A stretch of 26,380 nucleotides of DNA from Silene noctiflora. Taxonomy: Eukaryota; Streptophyta; Magnoliopsida; Caryophyllales; Caryophyllaceae. Below are positions 8,801 to 17,103 of this stretch, one piece after another. Where the stretch lies: the NCBI GenBank assembly GCA_009801015.1, contig VHZZ01005505.1:69248-95627 (forward strand), given 5' to 3'. Position 1 is the stretch's first letter; the number at the start of each line of letters is the position of its first letter. The position numbers and the translations under genes are program-made. The notes under the pieces are model-generated. The model was not told the DNA's origin, made no database searches, and saw nothing but the letters and a program-made list of their open reading frames with translations.

Positions 8801-11119
8801 ACAGCCACCCCACCTAAACCACCCGCACACCAAAACAAACCACAACCCACCAATCTTCTCTCCAAGTACCCTGCAGCCCACTGTCCACCCCACTCCCCCG
8901 GCCAGACCGCCGGATTTCGAGGGTAGGGGAGGGTTTTTTTAGGCTGGATTTCGAGGGTAGGGGAGGGTTTTTTTAGGCTGAAGAGTGACGGTTGTGGTGT
9001 TGGGGTGGAGTGGGGCGACGACAAGTGGGCGACAGTGACGGGTGGGGTGACACGGTGGAGTCTCAGCAGTGAGGTGGGGAGACGGTGGCTACGGCCATTT
9101 TTGAGTAGATAAGTGGTTGTATGTGGTGGTGTGTGTTAGTGGCAGGAGTGAGAGTGGGTGGACCATTAGTTCCCTTTCTTGATGTAACCAAACAACTAGT
9201 TAAGTTTTAGGTAATCCCTTACCTTTCCCCCTCTTACCCTTTCCCTTTCCCTTTCCTTTTCCCTTTCCCTTTTCCCTTTCTCTAACAAACTCCCTCTTAG
9301 CTTTAAAATGTGATGGAATTATGCAAAATGATCCACAAAATTGTTTAATCTTATATTATTAAGGGATTTTCTCATGTGTACCCTCAACAATTCCTCTTTG
9401 GTTTGAAAAACAAAAATTATTGTTTTTGAACTCGTAGTTAAGAGGTATGGCCGGTCAAAGTTTTAACTTTGACAAATGAGAACTCAAAAGTGAAAAGTTC
9501 CGAAAACGGTGATTTTTTATTTTTTTCAAATTTGTCATCATTACAAGATCTTTGGTTTGGGAAAAAAAATTAACGTTTTCAGAACTCGCAGCCAAAAGTT
9601 ATGACTAGGGATGGCAACGGGTCGGGTCTGGGTCGGGTCCGTCAAGACCCAAACCCAACCCTCTGAAGTTTACCTCAGCCCCTGTACCCTGTACCCTACC
9701 CAGACCCGCAAGGGTCCAAAATCATCAGACCCAGACCCGACTGGGTCAGTCGGGTCCCGACTCGGATCTGGGTCGGGTCCGGGTCTACCCGCAGGTCCGT
9801 CTTCAACAAACGAAATTCCCAATTTCCATAACAAAATCCCTAATTTATCAAATCTCCCCAAATCATCCAATTTCTTTCTTAACTCCAGCAATTTCATCCA
9901 TAACCATATATACATCTAAACCTAATTAACAATGCAAAATCACATAATGTAGCAACAAAAAACAACAAGCTTTAATAAAAGTTCGATGCAACAAGCTTTT
10001 CCTCATAACAATCGCTTTTCCAAAAAAGAAAGGTGTAAGTGAGAAAATGAAATAGTTGAGGGGTACGCATGAGAAAATCCCTATTATTAAATAGCCCTTT
10101 GGTCGGAGCAGTTCCATCATGGTCATAGCAAAATAGCCTCTATATATTTCCAACATACATAAGAATGTCTCATAGTATCACACATCATTTTTACACATTT
10201 CCTGGTTTCATGTGTACATTACTACACAGACTGTCGTATTGAAGAGTCGTCCAACCCAAAAATTTCTAGAGACAAAAAAATATACTCCATAACACTTGCC
10301 AGCTGAAACAGTGAACATAAAGCAATAAAGCAGCAGAGATGCTCCAGCCATGTAACTATGGTTCCAAATTGTTTCAGAACATACCTGGTTTAAGATCACG
10401 ATGGAAATACCCGCGCTGATGCATGTAGGCAAGGCCTTGAAAAACTTCAAAGCACCAATTTCTGACTTCAGCTTCAGAAAAGGGCCTTCCCCTACTTTTC
10501 ATAAGCTGGTACAAATTGCACTCCTGGGGACACAACGCAAGGATTCCTATAAGCAAACTTAACTACCAGTCTACCAGCATAACCAAACAAACAAAAGGTG
10601 AAAGTTTATTACCATATATTCAAACACAAAATATAAGATGTCATGTTCTCTAATAACTTCCTTCAACTTCACGATATTAGGATGGTTCATCTTCTTCAAT
10701 GACTGGAACAAAAGCAGAAAAACCTCAGCCCTTTCAAAATGATAAGAAGAATTAATAAAAGAACTACTAAAATGTTGATGAAATCACTCTCAGACCTTTA
10801 CTTCTCTTAAATTTATGCATTCTTCCCAGGAATAGTATTTCTTCTTCATCTTTTTTATGGCGACCTATGAAGAAAAATATTGGCAGCAGATTAGTCAACA
10901 AACCAAAAAAAATATCTTAGATAACCATAAAAGGATGAAACTCACCACTTCGCCAGTTTGTTTATTTATAGCCCTCCAAACACACCCAAAAGTTCCATCA
11001 CCAACTTCGTTAATAAGCTTATACCTGTTTCATCCAGGGTTTCATTAATCATCAAAATTCACGACAAACAACAATATTCACATGCCAAGCACAATTGTTG
11101 AATAGACTCACCTCTCCAT
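5857..11119 (-). CDS. MHK: MHK/CDKF;4-like serine/threonine kinase of the RCK (MAK/ICK/MOK) group, 13 coding exons
   Basis: This encodes a predicted intracellular protein kinase that phosphorylates Ser/Thr. Exons (minus): 11119-11112, 11024-10946, 10864-10796, 10702-10613, 10523-10385, 8425-8323, 8224-8172, 8092-8026, 7913-7805, 7217-7152, 7061-6993, 6820-6535, 6032-5857. All introns are GT..AG, all phases fit, and the total is 1314 nt or 437 aa plus stop. The start [16 protein letters not shown] gives the Gly loop (11-16). K33 (VAIKK), E50 (CINLREVK), HRDLKPEN with D125, DFG 142-144, activation-loop TEY 156-158, APE 166-168 and DMW 181-183 are all present. The kinase domain spans about 4-283. 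The tail (285-437) is Ser/Pro-rich with QRKLDM and ends NFVRKVAG. Length and motifs match Arabidopsis MHK, named for similarity to mammalian MAK. The third coding exon onward has no stop or frameshift. Intron 5 (8426-10384) has been expanded by two transposons. I infer an active kinase; the substrate is unknown. Confidence 0.93.
6251..6391. repeat. 91-bp-spaced direct repeat in the last kinase intron
   Basis: AGGGTAAGTCTCAATCATTA plus TTGAGCTA occurs at about 6271-6298 and again at 6362-6389. The upstream 20 bp (GTAAATAGGATAGGAAAG and its variant) are also shared. It lies in the intron between the last two coding exons (6033-6534). Confidence 0.75.
8912..8979. repeat. 34-bp exact tandem duplication inside the MITE
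   Basis: The unit, starting GGATTTCGAGGGTAGGGGAG and ending TTAGGCT, occurs at 8912-8945 and again at 8946-8979 with no difference. This points to a recent slippage event. Confidence 0.9.
9223..9286. repeat. (CCCTTT)n-like pyrimidine microsatellite
   Basis: An irregular run of CCCTTT and CCTTTT units forms the right subterminal part of the 8542-9296 MITE. Confidence 0.8.
9363..10081. mobile_element. Mutator-like (MULE) non-autonomous element, 719 bp, perfect 9-bp target duplication
   Basis: The terminal inverted repeats begin GGGATTTTCTCATGTGTACC on the left and GGGATTTTCTCATGCGTACC on the reverse of the right end. Both continue with CTCAAC, about 26 bp in all. TATTATTAA is duplicated exactly at 9354-9362 and 10082-10090. 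A 9-bp duplication is the hallmark of Mutator-like transposition. There is no transposase. Inside is a GC-rich GGGTCGGG block (about 9606-9795). The element sits in kinase intron 5, 66 bp from the MITE at 8542-9296. Confidence 0.9.
9606..9795. repeat. GGGTCGGG-rich block within the MULE
   Basis: It starts AGGGATGGCAACGGGTCGGG and alternates GGGTC/GACCC words in both orientations. The 'AGGGATGGCAACGGG' start resembles the end of a common plant repeat with hAT-like termini, so it may be a separate insertion nested in the MULE. No matching right end was found. ORFs on both strands here reflect the repeat composition. Confidence 0.5.
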
Positions 11120-11339
11120 TAGTGAGTCTGAATACACAGGCAACTGCTCCTTATTCAAACAGATTGATAGATTGCTAACTCAAGACACATATGCCGATGG
11201 AGATGACAAATGTCCGTAAATAAACTAATTGAAAACAAAGGTATATCCTGGCTGGCCCCGCTGAAGATGCCTGTCAGATTTCTATCACAGAAAACACATG
11301 CAACAACCTGTAGCCAGCTAAGTTTGAGAACCTACTTAC

Positions 11340-11601
11340 AGAACAGTACCCAATGGTTAATAGGACAGGCTTATCCAGGGGAGCTCTAAGAAGCAATGAC
11401 ATCTCTTAGTGGAAAATTGAATTAAGCCTCCTATCTTGATCATTAAGATATACTTGGGCACTAGGTGCTGTTAACAAAAGAAACAAGTGGAAAATTCCCA
11501 AGATTGAAGAACCTCCAATAAAGAACTTCCCGAAATAAAATAGTGCAGAAATGGAAATAATTTGATTGATCTCGAACTTGCTCCATAGCTTATACTGAAA
11601 T
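11340..11601 (-). other. Predicted second 5' leader exon of the kinase gene
   Basis: The acceptor is TACTTTGCAG before 11601 and the donor is GTAAGTAGG starting at 11339. The next acceptor (GTGTATTCAG, ending at 11128) leads to the 16-nt exon 11127-11112 that carries the start codon. Both signals are strong, but no transcript supports the exon. It contains the upstream ORF at 11461-11586. Confidence 0.45.
11461..11586 (-). promoter_or_regulatory. Upstream ORF (41 codons) in the predicted kinase leader
   Basis: An ATG at 11586-11584 opens a frame of 41 sense codons, starting MEQVRDQSNYF, with a TAG stop at 11463-11461. It lies wholly in the predicted leader exon 11340-11601, upstream of the kinase start. 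If that exon is transcribed, the uORF would be expected to lower translation of the kinase. Its peptide is not one I recognise. Confidence 0.35.
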
Positions 11602-12026
11602 CTGCAAAGTACAAGAGCGAACGCTTAGTCATCTGAATAAACTTAGAGAGAAGTTCTTAATAAAATGCATCAATAAAGTACATTGCCTTCACATATACAA
11701 CTATACAAGTCCGTGTACCACTTTAAAGTCATGTCCAATCCCTTTATACGGAAAACAGTTTGTCAAGAATGCTTCTAGGAAGTGGAATATAAAGTGTCTG
11801 TCAACTACGTAAACCCACGGAAAGAAAAACGTATTATTTAAAACATCATTATAAATAACATTAATGTTTCTGAAAAAGGGACTCCCATAACATAAGACTG
11901 TTAAGAAACCCCGAAAGCAAAGATTATGCAAGGTTGATAAACTTCTTGGTTTTTTTTATGCAACATCATAATCTTCCCGTTTATCTAGATATTGTCTCCC
12001 CTCGCATAAAGATCATTGTACCTAAG

Positions 12027-12112
12027 AGAGTATCACAACTGCAACCTTATAAACCAACATCATGTCGATAAGAAAGAGTATCACAACTGCAACCTTATAA
12101 ACCAACTTCATG
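12027..12112. repeat. 48-bp-spaced tandem duplication in the leader intron
   Basis: A 38-bp sequence beginning AGAGTATCACAACTGCAACC occurs at 12027-12064 and 12075-12112 with one mismatch. Confidence 0.85.
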
Positions 12113-12294
12113 ACTTGGAAAAATATAATATTTTGATTATTAGAAAAAGGTTAGGAGCTTTGAGCACAGATGAAGCAGCGACAACAATCAAGAAGACAAA
12201 ATCAGAATATTCCTCTAGTGTACGTACTATTCTAAATAACATTTCCCATTCAACTCATCACTACTCCTGTTGTCTCTCATGTAAATAAAAAACA

Positions 12295-12332
12295 GATGAT
12301 CCTAATCTCCGTTGATGATCCTAATCTTCGTT
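12295..12332. repeat. 19-bp tandem duplication
   Basis: GATGATCCTAATCTCCGTT (12295-12313) is followed directly by GATGATCCTAATCTTCGTT (12314-12332), with one mismatch. Confidence 0.85.
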
Positions 12333-12918
12333 ATACAGCAGTCTTCCAAAAGGCTAAAATAACACAGAAAACACATGGCTGTTACCAAATAACTTATCAG
12401 GATCAATAGCCCAACAGCCAGATAGTCACTACGAAAATAAAAATCAATGCTAGCCTCTTTTATCAATTGCCTGTTAGCCAGTGATACTAGCAGTTTTTCC
12501 CGAAAACATAAGCCCAAACTCATGGCAATCTAGAGTAATCGTAGAAATCAGAAACCCCAATACAACTTCAGTACTCATATGCATGATCTTAAGAGTATCC
12601 CCTCTATACCATTTCTACAATACAAGTCAAACTTCACACTATCGTTTAACATTGACCAACTCAACATTCAAATTTCATGAGAAAACAATTCTAATACACC
12701 AATCAACCAAAATGGAAATTTGTATAAAATGATACCGTACAATGTTCTAACAACGCGGGGCAAAGAAAACAAGTCTAGTTTCAGTGTTTAACATAAAAGT
12801 AAAACACACATGTTCTACGGAAAAGTTGGAGAACTAGTGATACTAGTCCAAAGAGACACAACCATCAACAAATCGAGTAAATCAGTTTTCTGGTATACGA
12901 AGATTAAGAGGGCAATTA

Positions 12919-13193
12919 GGCCTTGTTTGATATCAAAATAGGAGGGAATGGGAGTGGAGGGAGAAGGAGGGAAGGGAAGGGGAAGGGGAAGGAGAAGGAG
13001 GGAGTTGTTGTTTGGATACAATCCCCCCCAAATCTTTCCTATATTGGAGAGATTTCAATTTACCTTGGGAGGACGGAAAATGAATCCCTCCAAATCCCTA
13101 TATCCCCTTATTTGCTAAGCAAACAAGGGATTTCAAATTCCATACTCCCCCTCCCTCTCCGTTCCCTCTAAATCCCTCCATCCAAACACACCC
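12919..13193. mobile_element. PIF/Harbinger-type MITE, 275 bp (first of an adjoining pair)
   Basis: The left end is GGCCTTGTTTGAT and the right end is TCCAAACACACCC. Flanking TTA is at 12916-12918 and 13194-13196. The left arm is GGGAGGGAAGG-rich and the right arm is CCCTCTCC-rich, giving long imperfect foldback symmetry. It lies in the predicted leader intron of the kinase gene. Confidence 0.75.
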
Positions 13194-13196
13194 TTA

Positions 13197-13356
13197 GGCC
13201 TTGTTTGGATAGGAAAAAAGGAGGGAAAGGGAGGGGATCCATTTTCCCTCCCCTCCAAATCCCTCTACCTTCATTTTGCAAACCAAACAATGGATTTCTC
13301 ATCCTTCCAATTCCCTCCCCTCCCTTTCCTTCCAAATCCCTCAATTCAAACACACC
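13197..13356. mobile_element. PIF/Harbinger-type MITE, 160 bp (second of the pair)
   Basis: The left end, GGCCTTGTTTGGATAGG, immediately follows the TTA that ends the first element. The right end is TTCAAACACACC, followed by TTC, a one-base change from TTA. It has the same family ends and GGGAGGGG/CCCTCCC arms as its neighbour but is shorter, suggesting a deletion derivative. Confidence 0.65.
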
Positions 13357-13673
13357 TTCAGTTTTAGAAGAAGACCTGCCAATAAAAAATCGTCCAGAGG
13401 AAAGTCACGACCAAACAAACAACTCAACCTTCCAGGGGACCAGGATCGCTAAATTTTAGGTACTGTTATTAACTGAAACTCCAAACAGCACCTTCAAGTA
13501 ATTCAATGAATGCAGAGTGCAAAATAGTAACAATAGATGCTGACTGAAAAAAGGAAAGCGAATTCATTGAGAAACAAATCATAATCAAAATCATGATTGA
13601 ACAGATATCAGCTAAAGACAAGATATTTTAGCTGAAAGATAGTCTGAATTAAGACTCGGCCAAAATACATAAT

Positions 13674-14009
13674 CAATCAATTCAAACAACGTAATGCAAA
13701 TATCAACAGAAACTCCGCAAAGCACAATTTATAAAATCTCCGAGAATTTCAAACAGCTAAACTTAACTAAGATCAATAAAACGCATCACAACGGATTGAA
13801 TCAAACCAATTCAAAATATACGTGATAATTATACCAAAATTCAATCAATTCTTACAACATAATGCAAAAATATCAATTGAGACTCCGCAAAGCAAAATTA
13901 ACAAAATCTCCGTGAATTTCAAATACCTAACCCTATCTAGAGATCAACATAACGCATCGATCGCAACGAACCGAATCAAATCAAAATACAAGGGGATAAT
14001 TATAACAAA
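13674..14009. repeat. 168-bp diverged tandem duplication just inside the leader intron
   Basis: Two copies start CAATCAATTC at 13674 and 13842. They share AACTCCGCAAAGCA or GACTCCGCAAAGCA, AAAATCTCCG.GAATTTCAAA, GATCAA.A.AACGCATC and GATAATTATA.CAAAATTCAATC in the same order and spacing. The differences are scattered, so the duplication is old. It starts about 85 bp downstream (in transcript sense) of the first leader-exon donor. Confidence 0.8.
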
Positions 14010-14094
14010 ATTCAATCATAAAACATCAAAAATCAATCCGAATTATAAATAAAAGTGATGAAATAAAAGAAAAAAAGAGGAAAGAGAAAGATAC

Positions 14095-14230
14095 CAGAAA
14101 GGTAAAAGGTAAAAAACCACCTCCCAAGGAGAGGAATGGATAAAGCGGACTCCAGAGCGCTAACTCTTTATCTCTCTATATCTTTCCCTATTCTCTTTCA
14201 CTACCTCCTTCTTCTTCTCTCTCTAGTCTA
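14095..14230 (-). other. Predicted first 5' leader exon and transcription start region of the kinase gene
   Basis: On the minus strand a GA-rich segment (GAGAGAGAAGAAGAAGG) leads into TTACCTTTCTG followed by the donor GTATCTTTC at 14094. The pyrimidine/purine-rich strand bias is typical of plant 5' UTRs. No well-placed TATA box was seen. The start at about 14230 is a guess from composition. Confidence 0.4.
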
Positions 14231-14535
14231 ATTTAACAATAATAAAAACAGGTTGTTATTCGGTGGCTTTAACAGATACTTTGGACCGTGGAAATATTTG
14301 TACGATGACGATGATGTTATCTATTTTAGAGGCTGACCTAACCTCCCTTATTAAGCCACGCTATATATATTGCGTTACTATGTCGATTTATGGAATATTC
14401 TTCATATATGGAAACTAGAAACAAAGTAAAAGGGATTTTAATATTTTATGTAAGGTTTTCTTGTGGTGTGCCGTGTGCATTGGTTTATTTGATTTTTTGT
14501 GAAAATACAATTCTTCTCGACTTCAAATTCCCTAA

Positions 14536-15509
14536 GAGCACCCACATTGAAGAGGATGGTGCATCCTCTTAACACCTTTTTTTCCTCTAAGAGTATGTAC
14601 AATAGAGAGGATTTACCCTCCTCTTAGCACCCTTTCTCCTCTAAGAGGAGGTCCTCTCTATTGTGGAACAAAATGGATCATCCTCTTAGATAGAGAAAGT
14701 ACTCTACTTCCTCTAAAATTAGAGGAAAAAAAACTTTGGCCCTTGTGTCAACTATCCACCCATAATATTCCATGTAGAATATTAATAAATTATTTTCTTT
14801 TTTTGTAGAAAGTTAAAAGTATAATTTAATGTAAAGAGGAGGAGTAAGAGGATCATCTCTATTGTGTAAAAATATAGAATAAAATTTTATGAGGAGGATG
14901 TAAATGTTAGAAAATAAGGTAGATGATATAGAAAATGAGGTGTCGAAAAAAGAGAGGGAGATGGAAAAAATAAGAGGATAAGAATCTCCTCTCTATTGTA
15001 CATGTTCTAAGAGGATATCCTCTTCAATGTGAGACTAATTTTATCATCCTCTTTGAAGGAGAAATAGGAAGACTTCCTCTACTTTTAGAGGAAGTACAAC
15101 CTAGGCCCTTGTGTCCACTCCCCAATAGAATTATTGCATGTGGTTTTATTTTATATAATTATCATATCAATATTTATTAAAAAATAATTAAAATATGAAA
15201 GAGGAAATAGAGAGGATCCTCTTTGATGTGGAAAAAAAATTAGAAGAAGAGTAGGAGGAGGATGTAGATAGTGGAAAATGAGTTGGATGAGAGAGAGAGC
15301 GTGAGTTGTCAAAAAGATAGTGGGAAAGAGAGAAAATAAGAGGAAGAGTACATACTCTTCAATGTGGATGATCTGATGTGGAGAAGAATAGAGAAAGAGG
15401 ATGAAGAAATTGGGAAATGGGTAAAGAAAAGAGAAAATGATGTAGTCAAATGAAAAAATTAGAAAAATTTATAAAGAGGAAGAGGACCTCCTCTTCAATG
15501 TGGATGCTC
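14536..15509. mobile_element. Outer PIF/Harbinger-type MITE, interrupted by a related element
   Basis: The left end is GAGCACCCACATTGAAGAGG and the reverse of the right end is GAGCATCCACATTGAAGAGG, nearly perfect. TAA flanks are at 14533-14535 and 15510-15512. The interior is full of CCTCTT/AAGAGG foldback words. Removing the inner element (14591-15007) leaves about 557 bp. Further internal CTTCAATGTGGATGATCT at about 15356 suggests a partial third copy. Confidence 0.85.
14591..15007. mobile_element. Inner MITE, 417 bp, nested in the outer element
   Basis: The left end is GAGTATGTACAATAGAGAGG and the reverse of the right end is GAACATGTACAATAGAGAGG. The TAA flanks are at 14588-14590 and 15008-15010. 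The ends differ from the outer family by ACAATAGAG in place of ACATTGAAG, so it is a sister subfamily. It has AAGAGG/CCTCTT interior symmetry and no coding capacity. Confidence 0.85.
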
Positions 15510-15947
15510 TAATACTGTCTACCGTCTTTCTAACCAAGTCACTCAAACTACGGTAGAGAGGTAGGAATGTTCAAAAGACACCGTAAAAAATCACAAAAAA
15601 AAAACAGTGTATTTTTTAGGTTTTATTCATCGGACATATTGATGATATAGAACAAATGAACTCACCCCAAAAGCTAGTTCAAAGGGTGGTAGAGTCCCTT
15701 GTCCTATATAAATCTCACGTCAACCTCCATTTGATCGATGTGGGACTCATGTCCAATATCATGCAATGAAATCAGTTCTGTAACAATTGAATAAAGAGAG
15801 TGGGTGAATCGCATCGTCATCATTGATATGGGAATGGTTAACATAACCGTTTTAGTAAAGAGAAAAATAAAATTAACATGAAAATCGTAATCTTTTGTGT
15901 CATTTTTCTTGGTCCATTCAAACATAAAACATTTAAATTAATTAACA

Positions 15948-16276
15948 TCCCTTATATACTAAAAATTAACAAAGCTCTAAATTTTCCCACTTAGTTCTCC
16001 CGCCTAATTGACACTCTTCTATAAAATATTTGCATTCTAATTAATTGATCTCATTATCTATATTTAGTCTTATACAATAGTATTTAACTCCTAATAAATC
16101 GTATACCATAGATATTAGTTGTAATTATGGTCACAATTTTTCATAAATTATTGTTTAACTTTTACATGAACAAAGTAAATTCTCTACCCTTTTGAAAATG
16201 GAATAAATATAATTATTATCAAATTTTCTAACGTTTTTATCTAAAAATCCGCGCTTTCGCGCAAGATCTACACTAG
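15948..16276 (+). mobile_element. Non-autonomous Helitron, about 329 bp
   Basis: The 5' end is TCCCTTATATACTAAAAATT after an A. The 3' end is a small GC hairpin (GCGC-TTTC-GCGC, 16251-16262) followed 10 bp later by CTAG at 16273-16276 and then T. TC at the start, hairpin plus CTAG at the end, and insertion between A and T are the Helitron rules. There is no Rep/helicase ORF. The 3' end is the stronger half of the evidence. Confidence 0.75.
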
Positions 16277-17103
16277 TTATTGATTATTTAATGAAGTCAA
16301 CCGTTGGGTTTAAACACAAATTAAACAGAAGAAGGGTGTAATACTGTAATTCTATGATAGGAATTAGAGTTGTGTTATTAGCTAACCCTTTGATTGTTAA
16401 TTCATTAAAAAAATATAAAACTTTCAAAGATAAAACTAACCTTTTGCTTTTTTATGGAATATCTTTCATAATTATAATTCTGGTAAAAATATATTCTATG
16501 TATAAAGGAAAAAAAATACGCCTCCAAGACCACCCCAAATAAAAGGATGCATTGAATTGGGTTGGAGGGGGTATTCTCCTTTACTGAAGCCATTTTATAT
16601 ATTCGCATATCTGTATGAGATATCTGCTCCAAGTTGCGTACAATGGACAAGATTAGAAGCTCTCTATTTACATAGAAAACACGTCCAAAGATGATGAAGG
16701 TCGTGGCATTAAATCCGAGCACTTCACCGAATCATGACCAGATCACCACCACGTTACTGTGATGATCGAGATCAATTAACAACCATCTATGCGATCAAGT
16801 TTCAAACCGAAATTTAATTATTATGAATAGACAACTCAAGGACAACCAACAAGGCAACAAGGCTAACAACAATCAAGGACAATCAAGTATACACAGCTTA
16901 TTATTGACTTTCGGACAAATATTAAGCCAACATAATTCATTGTTTGTTTACCGGACAAGGTCATCGTTTATAAGAAATAATAATCAAACGGCATTCCACA
17001 TCCTTTTAAAAGAGAGAACGACGAACTATCACCAGGAATATGAATCCATACATCCACCCATTCCAATTCAAGCTGTGAAAAAAATCAAAGCAGGCATCAA
17101 ATG
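16277..17103. other. Non-coding intergenic stretch
   Basis: ORFs of about 100 codons on both strands (16405-16722 minus, 16823-17134 plus) have low-complexity or unrecognisable content and no start context; I treat them as chance. It probably includes the 3' UTR of the minus-strand gene ending at 17104. Confidence 0.5.

Larger units (their letters stand above)
8542..9296. mobile_element. PIF/Harbinger-type MITE, about 755 bp, in kinase intron 5
   Basis: The left end is GAGGGCGTTTGGTTG and the right end is AACAAACTCCCTC, an imperfect inverted pair. The element is flanked by TTA at 8539-8541 and 9297-9299. Subterminal AAGGGAAAGGG at the left mirrors the long CCCTTT run at the right. Inside are an ACC/CAC-rich stretch (about 8720-8830) and a 34-bp tandem duplication. 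ORFs across the ACC-rich part are Pro/His-rich artefacts of the composition, not genes. Confidence 0.7.

Noticed and set aside
8612..9024. Overlapping Pro/His-rich and Gly/Val-rich ORFs of about 90-100 codons on both strands
   Set aside because: They follow the ACC/CAC-rich and GGGAGGG composition inside a MITE; no start context, splice fit or known motif.
9611..9919. 102-codon ORF rich in Gly, Ser and Pro (and its antisense)
   Set aside because: Lies over the GGGTCGGG repeat block in the MULE; frames stay open because of GC-rich repeat composition, not coding.
16405..16722. 105-codon minus-strand ORF starting MLGFNATTFIIFGRVFYV
   Set aside because: Low-complexity hydrophobic content ending in Phe/Ile/Tyr-rich AT-biased codons; no family resemblance or splice context.
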